From Phoebastria nigripes (Eukaryota > Chordata > Aves > Procellariiformes > Diomedeidae), in assembly GCA_035582835.1 (NCBI GenBank), contig JAYKAV010003367.1, positions 124,001 to 188,000 on the forward strand: a DNA stretch of 64,000 bases. The letters run 5' to 3'. Every line of letters begins with the position of its first letter. The first letter of the stretch is position 1. The position numbers and the translations under genes are program-made. Positions 1 to 13,540 of the stretch are shown piece after piece. Under the pieces are notes generated by a model, which did no database searches, was not told the DNA's origin, and saw nothing but the letters and a program-made list of their open reading frames with translations.

Positions 1-1110
1 TTGAATCCCAGAGAAAAGTGCCTGGGAAAGGGCTGGGTGAGGATATTTGCTCTTTGGAAGAATCATTTTCCCTTCTCCCTCTACAATTTACCTTTTGCAT
101 AATGAAAAAAGATCAGCTGATCTGATGAGATTTCCATCAGTTACAACCCACACTCCCTCCCCGGCCCCTTTTATTTAAAGCTGTCTACTGGGTGCTCTGC
201 AAGGTGACTGTGCTTTTGTATTATCCACTTTTTCTGGAAAAAATTGAATCCATGATTTTCATGTTTAGAATTTCACATTAAAATCCCCTTATAGGAAAAT
301 AAGGAAAATGCATAACGTTGAAAACAAAAGAAAGAAGGGGAGGCTGTTGGGTTGCTGAATGGTATCAGCATCCTTCCCCAAAAACTGTGACACTCCACTC
401 TTTCCTAAGTCCTCTAATCATAAATCACTTGAGTTTTTCTTCATCCACAATGAAGAATGGTATTTGAGTATAACTGAAACAACCACTAACTACCTTTACA
501 CATTTAACATACAGTACCTGAATTTTCACAGTAAGTTTTATTTAAAGTAGTATAATGTATTTTATCCAAAAGATTTTTAACAGGTGACAAACTAAATGCT
601 GTCCTCCTATGTGCAAATTCTTCCATAACCCTTGACTTACTACAAGCTCAGCTTCACAGCAGATTCATTAGCAGCACTCACTTAACAGGAATATTCTATT
701 AACATAAATACCGCATTTTTATTACATTCCAATTTCAGATGCCTTGGTTTATTAGATATGCTCCACTGAAATCATAGCGAGAGGATGTACCCCATTATAC
801 TAATGATTTTGCTTTTGATAATCAACACATTAACAGCAGCAATGAAAAAAAAATTTGAATCAACTCAGTAATACAATATTATCCAACATATACAAAACCG
901 TACTAATCCATTTTAAATGATGTTACTGCACACTTTTAATATATCTCAATACAGAGAAAACAGTTCAGAACAAATATGACACTGAAATCATAACCTTTTC
1001 CTGAAGATAGCAGGTTTTAATCTTGCTGCCACACAGAAATTTGTTTTCAATGTTGTGGGACAAAAACATCTTTTTACAACTCAAATTATTAACATCTAGA
1101 TGAAAGCAAT
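1..1110. other. Non-coding AT-rich DNA
   Basis: I see no gene, RNA or recognisable mobile element here. The longest open frame is a 63-codon plus-strand frame at 359-550, in AT-rich sequence where that length is expected by chance. It gives way to the old CR1 fragment that follows. Confidence 0.6.
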
Positions 1111-2202
1111 TCAATGTGATCCTAACTTTGCTTTGAAATTTCTAAGCAAGGTGGTCAAGCCTAGGAGGCAAAGGGAAAGATGATTAAGCTTCCTGGAGAA
1201 TGGATCTGTGCAAGGGCCTGAATTGGTCAATGCAGTTGTAAGTGATCTGGAAAAGGAGGTGATTTGGGAGGTGGCGAGATTTACTGAATCTAAATTAATG
1301 TTATTCNGCATGGTAAAAGTAAACCTGCCTGCAAAAGTTCTCGTGATTTTGAATGGCTAGGTAATAAAATGGTAATAAAATTCTGTGTAGATAAATGCAA
1401 AGCACATGTGAAGAAGGCAATCCTAATCATACCTGAAGAATGTCAGACTGTGTGCAAGCTGTTAGTACTCTGGAAAGACAACCTAGTTATACAGTAGGCA
1501 ATTCTGTGCAAATGTCACGTCAATGTTCAGTAGCGATGAAAGGAAAAGCAAACAGCATGAGGACAAGTCTAGAGTGAATCAGAAACATCAGGTCCATAGT
1601 GCACCTGAATCTTGAAGGCTGTGGGCAGGTACCTTGTCAATATCGTGATGTCCCTGAAATCGATAATGTATGAGTAGAAAGGTACCAACCAAGGCCACCA
1701 GATGATCACACATGTGGATTGTTAGATGAATAGATGACTAGGGCAAAAGGGAGTAATCCAAAGAGGGCCAACCCCGAGATCTATAAAGACAGTAGCACCA
1801 TAAGGGAAATAGATAGGAATAGTCACTGTCTCTTCTCACATAAAGAACTATGACACATACAAAGATGCTCTCAAGATTCAAAAACATAAAAGGAAATTCT
1901 CACATAGCTCAACCACAGACTTGCTGGCACAGCAAGCTGCTGATGGTAAAATTTTGCATGGCTTCAAAGAGTGAGCCAACAGGTTAGTGGGAGACTTCCA
2001 TCATTGCCATATTAAACACAAAGGTACACTTTCTCCACAACATCGCTGTACTGAAGACTCCTGGAGCCCCAGCTGAGACTGTATCACAGTATGTCTTTAT
2101 TGTCTTACACCCCTGCCTCAGCTTCTTCTACTGGTTACCGCAGAGAGAGGATATTTTGTCAAATGAATGTTTAGTCTGACATGATACAACCACTTTACGT
2201 TC
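1111..2202 (+). mobile_element. Ancient CR1 LINE fragment, ORF2 C-terminal part plus 3' end
   Basis: This is about 1.1 kb of a strongly diverged CR1 non-LTR retrotransposon. CR1 ORF2 encodes an endonuclease and reverse transcriptase; only the region after the catalytic core and the 3' untranslated tail is left. Landmarks in CR1 order are GATAAATGCAAAG at 1390-1402, GCAAACAGCATGA at 1548-1560, ATCTTGAAGGCTGTG at 1609-1623, and the characteristic last 60 bases (GGATATTTTGTC... to TTACGTTC) at about 2140-2202. The type resembles the old CR1 lineage common in turtles and crocodilians more than the chicken-type young CR1. All frames are broken by stops and indels, so it is inactive. No target duplication was found, as expected for CR1. 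The left boundary is approximate and one N lies at 1307. The family call rests on remembered consensus; the order of matches makes chance unlikely. Confidence 0.8.
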
Positions 2203-3159
2203 ACTGAAAGCAGTGAATGGGAGAAGTTGTCTTCAATTCAATATAATACATGGAGGCACAACATTTTATTTTTTCATATTGCATGACTTTGTGACTTTCC
2301 TGAAGAGTTTGCTGTCTTCTGAACAATTCTTACAGCACAACTAATCAAGAGTTGGCAAGGACTTCTGCTTGCCTCTTTTCATGCCACCTGAAACTAGAAG
2401 TTTCAGTGAATAAGTGAATAATCTAATTGTGCTCTGAGGAACTCTGAACTGCAAGCAGGAATAAGAAAAAAATGAGAAGAAAAAAATAGAATAAAGGCAA
2501 TGTTTTATTATCATGGCAGAGAAATAGAATAGCTGATACGTAAGCACAATGTAATTTGCATTGCAAGCTCTGAAATCATTGTAATCTCTGTGATTTACTG
2601 ATGTAATAAAAAATGAAAGTTCTTATTACATATACACAAAAGCCTAAATCAACCTACTTTATTATTGCAAGACTATCATACATTAAAAGATTGAATGCAA
2701 ATGGTGCTTTTTAAATTAACACAATTTTTCTTTGAGCATTGTTTAAGAACAATTTCTCCCACTTACAGAGAAGACATGGAACTTAATCCTCCATCCACTC
2801 TAGCTCTTCCTAAATCTACAGTAGTACTAAACTGTTGACCATTTTATCTAAACAGGACTGTAAATAAATTTAGAAATAAGATGAACAGGAACTATTCCTG
2901 GTCTTTCTTCACCCTGCTCTTTAGAGTTTAGCTCTCCTAAAGATGAAGATTTATTCACTATTTCCAGTGACTTCAAGGGGCATTTCATCCATATAAAGAA
3001 CACATGTTAAAATCTACTGTGTTCGAGATGATACTGTTTGGCTGAACAGCAGCAAGCTGAATACCTTAATCGAAGGACGAGTTAAAAAAAAAATTAAAAT
3101 TCAGGTAACTACAGGCACATTAGGATGTTCTCAGTAACGTGTCCTATAATATAATGCAA
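2203..3159. other. Non-coding AT-rich spacer
   Basis: This spacer separates two old CR1 fragments. No coding frame or repeat could be assigned. An antisense 68-codon frame at 2341-2547 has no recognisable content. The two CR1 pieces on either side are on the same strand but overlap in the part of CR1 they represent, so they are separate insertions and not one element split by this spacer. Confidence 0.5.
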
Positions 3160-4030
3160 CACTAAGCTATGGGTGATCATAAGTTTCTGGACAAGAAAAC
3201 AGATTTCAGCAAGTCATTTGGTATGGTGCTATGAGAAAAACTGTCAGCCTAGAGAAGATAAGGATTAAGACTGGAATTATGAAATGCATATGCACTGGAT
3301 AACAGAGAAGCAATAACGAGCTATGTTTAAATGGGGAACTGTCAGTTTGGAGGGAAGTCATTGCAGAAGCTTCTGAGGAACAACATCATACCTAGTGACA
3401 CTGGCACAAAATCTGGGACACTGCTCACAATACGAAGTTAAGGACATCATGAAGATACAAGAGAAGAAGACACCCCACAAGAAGAAACAGAGAACCTGGA
3501 GAAGCAACACTGCAGAAACTCAGTTGTTATGATAATACAATACACATAATCCTACACCCATGGTTTTAAGAGTTAGGTGACTAGATATCTTAGGAAAGTT
3601 GACTTTTTAAGCCGGAAATAACTGACAAGTAAAGAGAACGTAAGAATATTAGCAGACAGTAAGGTGACATGGAGACATTATGAAATATCAGTGTGAATCC
3701 TCCACAGAAAACAAGATTTTGTGTTGCATCAGTTAGAATATTTCTGAAAAACACAGCAATTTCACACAATTCTGAACCTGCATCTTTATCAAATGTGTGG
3801 GACCAAATCAATGCAAAAGAGATTTGCCAGGACCAGAAACTACCCTATGAGAAGAGGTTAATGTTATTTGGCTTGTTTAACCTTGCAAAATGAAGGATAA
3901 TAATCATATTGTCTCTAAATACATTAACTGAATAAGAGAGAGATAATGAAAGCAAACTAGCCTTAGGTTTACCTGGGCAGGAAATTAAAGGAAAATTTCT
4001 AGCTGTCAGAAGAGGAAGGGTTTAGATCAG
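3160..4030 (+). mobile_element. Ancient CR1 LINE fragment, reverse-transcriptase region to near the 3' end
   Basis: This is a second, strongly diverged CR1 copy. It starts in the reverse-transcriptase coding part and runs toward the 3' end. Landmarks are TTTCAGCAAGTCATTTGGTA near 3205, GGGGAACTGTCAG at 3333-3345 followed by a GGAGGGAAGTCA match, CTATGAGAAGAGG at 3845-3857 and GGCTTGTTTAACC at 3870-3882. Another match follows near 3980-4012 (GAAATTAAAGGAAAATTTCTAGC, interrupted). The order agrees with the CR1 consensus. The middle part (about 3520-3800) is poorly conserved. Frames are broken throughout and no RT protein can be made. It is a different subfamily from the copy at 1111-2202, judging by the tail region. 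Boundaries are approximate to within tens of bases. Confidence 0.78.
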
Positions 4031-7000
4031 ACTTTCAATACAAGTAATGCATACAATTTAATCAGGTTATAAAAAACTAGATTGCTTGTGAGTAGGGTAA
4101 TCAATAACTTGAGAGATCCATTCAATTTTTTCCATTTGAATTTTTCAATTCAAGTTTTTAGTAAGAATTAACTACATATTATTTATTGGCAATAGCCAAC
4201 CTTCCTACAAACAGACATTACATTGAAAATACCTAACATCCTCTTTCTATTCACAGTCCTCAGCCAACAGTAGTTCCTTATGTTTCCACGTAGTATAACG
4301 CCTAACAAACCAGGCTTTATATCTGTAAAAATGATGACTGGTAATGTAATAGCTTTATAACACAACCATTTGTTTGTAGTTTATAATGCATCTTCACAAT
4401 GTTGTGAAGCATTTTGCCACAAAAACAGAACAAGGATTCATGTTTCACTATTCAAATTATTGTAAGGGATTAAAACCTACTGCTATCTTTATATTATGCC
4501 CATCACTTTAGCATAGGATGCACCCAGAAACAACAGGGAAAACTGGAGTGTAATTATAATCTATGAGTGATAACAAACTGCCATGTATACAAGAGTTACA
4601 TCTTGCTGCATACTGAAAGGCATATCTGCTAATTCTTCCTGGAGAAATAAGTTTGAGTCAACACAGCCACAGAAGAAAGCGCTGAATACTATTCCGTTTC
4701 ACACATCATTAGCAGACACATTAAATAACTTAAGCACCAGAATCAACAGTCTTCCTGCTGACATTGTCCCCGGGATGAACAAAACTTGATGTATTGATTC
4801 CAGCTCTGGTATGTAGGGGTTAGTAAGCAGAAAAATTAAAAGCGCACACCACAAATTCAATTAATAGTTTCTTCAGCATTAGGACTGTTCACTCAATACA
4901 AAGGGATCTAACTTCTTCTTTGCAGATTACCTAGGTATGATATGTAGTGATCAAAATAAAAAACAGCTAATTTTTTTAGACTCTTTAAAAGTAGAACTGT
5001 GCATTAATTATTTGTAACTCTTCTGCTGGCCCTCACCTTAATGAGATTAATAAGTAAAGGTTGATAGCAAACCTTTTTGGACCATTTTCCCCCCACCTCC
5101 TTTCTCACATTAGTCAAGCCATTGGACTGAAATCAGCTCAGCATGCTGTAAGCCAAGTGATATCAAGAAAAGTTAAGATAAAGCACTCATGAAACAGTGC
5201 TGCTCTGTTAATATTAGATTTTTTGACATCTCATCTCTTTATAGCTTTAAACTAAAAAAAACCACTCCAATCCCAAAGTTTTCCTGCAATGTAGGACAGA
5301 CAATACAAGAAGGATGTATAAAGTCATGCTGTTTTGTGTATGATTCTAGCTACCCTCCTGCTATACGGATACTTCACCAAGCACACAATGTAATAAAATC
5401 CAACAAATCTGTACAGGCAAAAAAGCATATGTTAGAAAAAGAATGGTAAATACTTGAACTTTTGTAATTTAGACTATAAATAGACAAATTAAACAGCACT
5501 GACATGCAAGTACAGCAGCATACATGCAAGAAAATAGCAAAATGTTTTAAATTATGCTCTGCATTACCTAAGTGGAGCAACTGTGGAAAAGGCTGCATTT
5601 CAGAAGTCAACAGGTTTCAGGGAACTAGGCTGTCACCCTTTCAGCTTGCTCAGGTTTGGCCTGCCTGGTGTCACTAACCCCCTTCTTTGGCACAAACCAG
5701 ACTTCAGAGTAGGAGCACCACGGATAATGGGGAAGGGGTGAGGGATTAACAAACTGGTAACAGTGCAACAGTGACAATGAATAACAGCCCCCCACTCACT
5801 GCCAATCTTCTTTCCATTGGCATGCAAAAGGAAAAAGGCTGGCTCAGGGTTTTTCATGATGCTGAAGATCTGACTCATTCCCTATTCTGGATGAAAAAGG
5901 AGAAGTGATCACGGAGAAGGTATAACTGATTTTCCTATCATAGCTTAAGCTTTGTGTAATTCAGTGATCTTCAGACTTGTGGTTGCTCCTCCACCCTCAC
6001 GTCATTGAGAGAGCTCAGGAGAGGAAAGCACATCCATATTCTCATGGAGTCACGCAGTGAGAGACTGGCAAGTGCACTGGGACCAGCTACATGCTTATAA
6101 CGTGAGTCTTGGGAGCTGAACATGCCCTCCTCAGCACTAACTGAATATACCTGCAGTCCAGCAGATAAATTCATCAGCAGTTTTGCCATTCATTTGCCTC
6201 ATTACAGAAGGTGATTTATCACAGTAGCATCGCTTGCTATGGCATCCAAGTGACAGCCCTAAGCATGCACGTACTTTACATCCTTTTGAAGATCTTGGCA
6301 GGACACGTGCACTTCCCTAGGCAAGAGGTTCGTGCTTAAAACTTTTCCAAATGACAAAACTGTTCTCGGGCTCCCCCCAGTCAGGTGACGGGGCAATCCA
6401 CCCTCGCGCAAGCCAAACCCTCCCACACCCTCAGGGCCATACTGCCAAACTGGATCTCACCCAGGTTCCTGCTGTGCCACAAAGGCTGCTGCAGCTCCCC
6501 GTACAAACACCCTTCCTCNGGGCTCTGCCCCTTGCTCACTGGTGGTGGGTGTTCCTCAGGTACTTCATCTGGAAGCTCTCCCAGAAATAGGGATTCTGAT
6601 TTTACTCCTGCAGTAAAGAAAGATGCCCAGTATTTGATGGCCGGTACCCTGTCTGAAGATTTAAGAGATTGCTGCCTTGGTTTCTGAGTAAACTGTTTCT
6701 CACCTCTGGGAGAAAGGAGAGCTGAAAGCTGTTCGCTACTTGCCAGTGAGCTCTAAAAAAAAAATTCAGATCTGGAAGAACTGTGTCAAACATGTTGACT
6801 TTGACTGACTGTTTTTTTCTTGTCTGAGCCTGCTGACGGTTAGTGTTTATTCCCAATCAATTCTTTTTGGTTGGAGTTTTCCTAAAAACAATACGTCCTT
6901 TTAATAGCTTTCTATACAGCTCAGAGAACTTGAAGCTGTGTAACATCCTATGGTAGTATCTAGATAAATAATTCAGAAAATACAATTCTTTACATACTGA

Positions 7001-10000
7001 AATTCTATCTTCATACTGTAAATGCTATGATGATTGTTCTAGGATCAACAAGTAGTACAGTAAAATGCTTTCAGGCCAAGCCCTTAATTAATTTGCTGTG
7101 ATCAAGGGGAGGAAAATAAATTTTCATTCCAAATATTGAGACCTAGATTTCAATGATTTCTCTTTTAGATATACAGTATGAGACAGGTGCAGAGTTCATT
7201 AATGAGTGGAATGTCACAAATTTTAAGATACATTTCCTAACTTTCATTCAGCATTTTAGAAACAATAAAAATGAACACTTTCAGCATTTGTATCAAGTCC
7301 TTAAAATATTTCATCACTAAAATGGCATGCTCAATTCCATTATGATGGTCTACTAGTTACCTATAACCTGTATCAACTACACTCTACAAGAAACAGTAAC
7401 CACAAGAACCACTAGCTTTTTTATGTACTTGCATTATTATTTGCAGAATTCATATTATATTTTAAAAAAAAGCATTGCAAAATTTGATTACATAAGTGAT
7501 CCATAATCACTTACAGGAAAATAAAAATACATCTTCAGTGTAAGTCACTAAAACTTCCTGAAGGTTCACACACAACACTGCATCAGAGCATTTAAAAATA
7601 TTTCTACCTACAAAACATACACTTTTTTAATATGCAGTTGAGAAAAATGCTTAGTCGTTAACTTCAAGGAGCAAAAGAAGAGGAAAGTTACTTTGCCAAC
7701 ATCTTACACTTAAGCGTAGACCATTTCTGAAGGTATTTTACAACCATCACTGAATAATAAAATTAAAAAACAAGTTTTCCTGTTAGCAAAAATAGTAATA
7801 ATTAAAGTTTTATTGTGACTATGGAATTATTAAAATAAATGGAAGTTACAGTTAACTCTATTACATAATACATGTATTTTGAAGTGTGTAAGTATTTTTA
7901 CTTCTTGATCTTAAACTGTCCCTTTTTCACTGTGTGACAGATTTGGCCATACACCGGCAAAAACATTAAAATCTGTTAAATTATTAGCCTCCAACACTTG
8001 CACCATTAAAAAAATGGAAAAAATCTTTAAAGGTCACATACTTAGTCAGAAATATCACATTCTATCCTTTGTATTACGGAAAAAAAGATGAAATGGTGAT
8101 TTGATGACTGATTATCTTTTCTGAGTTGTTTCAGTGTGTCTTGTGAAATGAGCTAGTATATTTGTTTAAAGATAAACTTTACTAAAACATGGAGTTGTGC
8201 ATCTGTGTATCTGATCAAAGATCTGAACACTGTAATTATTCTTGTAAGTGCATTAATAGCACAAAAGCTGATTCCACATACACCAATTATATAGAAACTG
8301 GACGCCTGATTTTTTTGGTGCTATATGGGTAATATCACGTTTGGACTAGCAACATATCCCACTTTACAGGATTACCCCAGAAGGAATTTTTACCGAACAA
8401 TTTCCTCTTTGTTACACAGACACAGGTCATGGGCAAGTCCATTATTTTCATGACAAGTTGGGTTTTTCAAGCTTTTGATTTTCTGATCCTGTGTTTTATT
8501 ACAGAGAATTAGGGAACATTTTGTGGCTTGTGACATATGGTTTGGATGTCCTCTGGACCCTTGTGCATCAANCAACTAGTACGTGTTTGCCTAAAATCGT
8601 TGCAAATAATCTACAATGAACGCATATTGTCCTTTCCATTCTCATGTTCCCAGCAGTGCTCATATATTTATATTCAGCTCATCCCAACAGCTCTCCCTCC
8701 CACAAAAAAACCCGACTTCCAAAGAAACCATCCAAATCTCAACATTTTCTAGCATGGACGTACTCAGCACAGTAAGAAGGCTGAAGCTCTCCACAGTGTT
8801 AAACCAGAGAGTAGTTTGTTCTATGATTGTACAAAGGTGCATGGGACAGTATTTCATAGATACTTGGCTAGGGCTATTCCTAAAAAAATAGCTGTAATGC
8901 ATCCTTTCTGTTCTTCACTTGTAGAGACCAATCTTCTTGTACGATGTGTTTGAGAGCCTTCGACCATCCAGCCCTNTTTCATGCTAACCAACTGCAGTTG
9001 GGGCCAGGGAATTAATGCCCTGTAACGGGCCCGAGGCCGTGCTGCCTGGCTGCGCTTCACGCCATGACTTTACTTCTATCATACAAGCTGACACAAGGAC
9101 AGAGGCTCAGCACGTGATCTGCACTCCTGTCACATCGCCTGACGTGGGAAAGTAACTCCCTCCACTCACAACCCTGCCACGTGCAATGCATGAAATCTCT
9201 ACTGCTGAATGAAGAATGAGGAGATTCTCTTCTGTGCCATGATTTTATGGTGCAATATAAAAATGTAATGTTTCTATAGCCTTTATGCTTCAAGTAATCG
9301 TAATACAGTGGGAGAGAACAATTTTATATAACAAGACAAAGCAGCCCCCCATACGCCCCCGCCCCAGTAACAACACTAGCTATAAACAGTATGAGGCTCC
9401 TTTCTCATGAAAAATCCTTATGCAGCAGTGTTATTTTACAAGGCACAATCCTCCTTACCGGGAGATGAGCATCTTTGCAAACTACAACAGTCTGACACAA
9501 AGGGTTCCCTGGTATTTATGNCTTCCCTTGGAAAATAAATCTAACTGAACAATCCGCATGCCTGTACCTTACTTAACCTGTTACCCACTACAGAAAATGT
9601 ACATCTTACATTGCTCTGCAGGAGCTCGAAAGGTCTTCCTTAGCTGATTCAGTCATAAGTATCCTTATTATTGAAGTAATTCAGCAATTCAAATGTTGAA
9701 GAAAACACTGAGAAAAAGCCATTATCATTTCTGATTCATCTTGGGGAGGGGGGAAAATCAAGCTTCAGGGCTACAAACCCTGAGATATAAGTGCTGAGGT
9801 AAATTGCTTCAAAGTAGAAATGCTTCTCGACCTCACTAGTTGGTCACATTTCTGGCTAAATGAAAAGTTCTAAGTGAAAGCAACTATTTGCGTTTAATAT
9901 TCACAGTATATTTATCGTTATAGCCTACAAAAGGGAAATGCTCTGAGGTATTATGTATCAGTGCAGTCAATTATTGGGACACAAAAGGTTTTTCCTCATC

Positions 10001-10461
10001 TTGTTGGATTGGGTTTTAGGAGTCTTTAGTAAGTATTACTGTTTGACGCTAAAATTTGAGGCTAAAATGAAAGCAAAAATTTTTTTCCCCAGCTGTTTTT
10101 ATTGCTCTTTACCCTCAGTTTTACCTAGTTTTCTGCAGAAACCATTTTGATACAAAAGACAGCAAAAACAAACAGCCCTATGCTCTCCAAAGTCCACAGT
10201 TATTTGGAAACAGCATTTCACTTTCCATAAATGTTAAAAGAAATAATAGGAACGTCTTTACTATAACTGGAGGATTAATTTATACAAGCCATGTACCAAA
10301 AAAGTTCTCCTTTTAAGCTTAGCAACACAATTATTTATTAACAGCTAATTAATATAAACTGCCTTTGCACAGTGATAGGCATTCTACCACATCATTCTGT
10401 CACCCCCAAACACTTCTCTTCTGCAAAAACATGAGTTTTGGGAACTTGTTAAGTAATGTTA
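4031..10461. other. Non-coding DNA with two GC-richer patches
   Basis: This is mostly AT-rich unique sequence with no gene I can support. Two stretches stand out by composition: 6360-6570, rich in C and containing a single N at 6519, and 8960-9070, with several CpGs and an N at 8976. Open frames there reach at most 100 codons (6385-6687, plus) and none resembles a known protein. A C-rich run (CCCCCCATACGCCCCCGCCCC) lies near 9345. No confident repeat was identified. Confidence 0.55.
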
Positions 10462-10592
10462 ATCCAGTGCAACCTGATGCAACTTTGATCTTCAACCTTG
10501 AAGCTGATCCTTCTTGAAGAGCAAGGGACTAGTTCCAGATGATCTCCAAGGTCTCTTTAACTTAAATTGTTCTATGACCCTGCAATTCTATA
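10462..10592 (+). mobile_element. CR1 LINE 3'-terminal fragment, chicken type
   Basis: This short 5'-truncated CR1 remnant is typical of bird genomes, where most CR1 copies keep only the 3' end. The diagnostic piece CCAGATGATCTCCAAGGTC lies at 10535-10553. It is followed by a degenerate run of the 8-bp terminal motif: TTCTATGA near 10570 and ATTCTAT at 10585-10591. About 70 bases upstream (from GTGCAACCTGATGC) also fit the CR1 tail. It is diverged and non-coding. The left end is uncertain. Confidence 0.8.
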
Positions 10593-10977
10593 TTAATAAG
10601 TATTCTGATATTACGAAACATAATTTGAAGAGGAACATGTGGCAGAAATTTCTACTGTACTATCAGGATTAGGGAATCTGCACCTGGCAGATCCAAAAGT
10701 CTTTCACAAAAATATAAGCTTTGGGAGACTGGAAACACGTCAATTCAGAGTATTTTTAACTTGTTAATACATGACCTATGTTATACAGCACATATGCAGA
10801 GGCAAACATATAGCATGATTCAAAATTTTTTGGAGTAACTCAGCCTTAAAGAGATGCTACTTCCTCTGTTCATTTATCCTTTCTTCCCTTTATCACAGTT
10901 AATTTTTTCTACCTACCAAAAAATAATCATTCTCCTGTGCTTAGTTGACACACTTTAACTTAATCAGATACCTAAGT

Positions 10978-11011
10978 CCTTTTTTTTTTTTCCTTTTTTT
11001 TTTTTTTTCCC
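10978..11011. repeat. Poly-T / polypyrimidine tract
   Basis: Runs of T at 10980-10991 and 10994-11008 are separated by CC and followed by CCCAG. It may be a simple T-rich tract or the poly-A tail of a minus-strand retroposed sequence. It also has the shape of a 3' splice site, but no coding frame follows. Confidence 0.8.
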
Positions 11012-12103
11012 AGTAGCTCTAAAGCTAAATCATTCATATAGGCCTGAAATTACATATCAGGAGCTCTGTGAGAAGAGTACCACAACATTCCTGAAGATGA
11101 AATACATAGTCTCAACAAAAAGTACTGTACATGGCCAGTTAAACAAAATGACACCAATGGCAATTTCATCAGCTCAACTTCCATGCAACTTAAAAGCTGG
11201 CTGATGTTTTAGTAGCATGCAGTTGATACCATGAAGAGTGCTGTATAACATACTGCGAAGAATATGATACTTCTTTTTTGCTAACAAGACTGTATGCACA
11301 TCTACCAGATAAATGGGAAACACTCAGCTTAATACTGAATACTCGATACTTATTTCTTGGTCAAAGTGGAGCTGTTAAAGTACTGCCTGAGCAGAAAAAT
11401 CTGATTGCGAAAGTTCTCTGAAAAGCCCATGAAGATGAGAACAGAAGTTAGTAATAAAGACACATTTTAAAAAGTCAAAACAAAAAGTCAAAAGAGGAAG
11501 CATCACAAGAGGACACGGATGGATCCTGGGGAGTAGCGAGGACCAATTAATTCACTTACACAACCAAGCAAGAGCTGGGGAGGTCAGATACACTGGAAGG
11601 AATTTCTGTATAGGAAAATATATCTTGCCCCATATAGAAGAATGCAGTGTACCAGCAGATCTCTTCTCTGCTAATAAAATGCTTCTGAATGGTAAAGACA
11701 ACAAGGCAGGGAACTGCACATGGGGCTTGCTTTGTCAGTAACCGTGTATTCTTTATGTCAACAAGTGAATACTAATGATGTGCTCCTAACACCACTGCAA
11801 CGCAAGTCTTGCCTTCACCCATCTCGCCCGACTGGGAAATTAAGCCGTACAAAATGCTCACACAGCTGGAATGGGGGGATTTAGCTACAGGGAACCATGA
11901 GAAATAAGCACTAGGTTCATGAAAAAGGCAGCTTTTCTGATACTGAAGGGTTGCTAGACGGAGGATCAACCCCAGAGGGGCCTGGGACTGCTAGCCAGAG
12001 CAGCGCTGGTCCCTGGCTGAAATGCCAGGAGATTAAAGTTTGCTATCCCCTGCAGACTGGAACCAAACAGAAGGGAGTTTGGTGAGTTTCTCAACACAGA
12101 GTT

Positions 12104-12133
12104 TGTTCAGATCTCTGATCTCTGATCTGAACA
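12104..12133. repeat. Perfect inverted repeat, 10-bp arms
   Basis: TGTTCAGATC at 12104-12113 pairs perfectly with GATCTGAACA at 12124-12133 across a 10-base loop. The loop continues a short ATCTCTG tandem pattern. It could extrude as a hairpin. No T run follows and there is no sign of a gene boundary, so no function is assigned. Confidence 0.85.
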
Positions 12134-13288
12134 GATCTGCAAAAGAAGAAATGTAATAGAATGCTGCATTTGCCTTCGTTGTTGCTTGTCTGATTATTTC
12201 TAGAGATATTTTCTCCTCAGATACAGGCACACCTGAAAATAAGTGTTTTCATATCTGAAAATATTCATAACTCATAATAGCAAATCAGATTAGTAATAAA
12301 AAAATAACTCAAGCACTGAAATGAGAAAAATTGTTTAAAAAGTCATTGAGGTCCTCAGGAAAAAATGAGATTGGCTGGAAAAAAACCCCGTAACTCTTAT
12401 CTGTATTTCAACACAATCCATAATTATGCATCTAAAATTTGATTTCTCTTGAGGCACAGGCATGCAGCTTGTTTTCTTCTCTACTGTTCACCAACTACAA
12501 TTTTCTTTTTTTTTATCTTAAGGAGTTATCATTCTACTGCAAACACACTTCAGAAAACTGCTGGTTTTAACCTTTTAAAGAAGCTTTTGAAGCCTTTAAT
12601 TATTAGAAGAAAATTCAACAAATGCTTGCATAACCAATTAAATACAGATTTATATTCCAGCACTATCAGGTAATGTTGAAATGATGTATGAAGAACAGCA
12701 TCTGTAACTTCCATTAAGTAACACCATGAATTCTGTGTTTAAAAACTTCATCAATCAAACAAATCAACTGCCTGAATATATTACACATTTGTTTACGTTA
12801 ATGCCTAAACACGTACAACAAAAACAGTGTAGGAAAACACTTGGCCTTAAATGTCTTTGTTTATTCACAATTAGCAATATTTCACAAAAAATTAGTTTAT
12901 GTATTTCAATTCCCCAGTCCATTAGCCTCATTTGGATAAATTTTCCACACAAAATAAAGAAAGGACAAGCATTATAAAGAGACATATGTAACTGAAAAAC
13001 TTAAAAGCTTAGCATAGGAGTGATACTTGGTTATATCTTTAAAGATGGAGAATAAGAATTCAATCTGCAGCATACATTTTAAATTACACTCAGCCAGGCA
13101 GCATCAGATAAAAACTCACTGCAATCCTTTATGCAGTGCTGGTCTAAGGACAGAGGCAAGAATGTGATATAGAGGTAATACATGTTTTTGAAACTAACTA
13201 GCATAAAAGGAAAATCTAAACATGCTTCTAGGGGAAGAAAACTTTTAAGAGACCTAAAAAGCTGCCTGGAAGCCTTTTGGACATCTTA

Positions 13289-13293
13289 GATAG
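13289..13293. repeat. Left target-site duplication (GATAG)
   Basis: GATAG lies directly before the TG start of the LTR and is repeated exactly after its CA end at 13892-13896. A 5-bp duplication is typical of several endogenous retrovirus groups, including ERVL-like elements. Confidence 0.9.
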
Positions 13294-13540
13294 TGTCCTG
13301 GTTTTGGCTGGGATAGAGTTAATTTTTTTCCTAGTAGCTGGTATAGTGCTGTGTTTTGGATTTAGGAGGAGAATAACGTTGATAACACACTGATGTTTTA
13401 GTTTTTGCTAAGTAGTGCTTACACTAGTCAAGGACTTTTCAGCTTCCCATGCTCTGCCAGCAAGGCGGTGCACAAGAAGCTGGGAGGGAGCATAGCCAGG
13501 ACAGCTGACCCAAACTGGCCAAAGGGATATTCCATACCAT

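Larger units (their letters stand above)
10593..13288. other. Non-coding DNA with a poly-T tract and a small hairpin
   Basis: No gene was found. A pyrimidine tract at 10978-11011 (two T runs divided by CC, ending CCCAG) looks like a splice acceptor tract, but no open frame follows it. A perfect 10-bp inverted repeat lies at 12104-12133. Open frames of 65 to 83 codons around 11772-12985 occur on both strands of AT-rich DNA and look random. Confidence 0.55.

Noticed and set aside
10978..11040. Splice acceptor at the T-rich tract ending CCCAG
   Set aside because: No open frame of useful length or donor site follows; a simple poly-T tract explains it.
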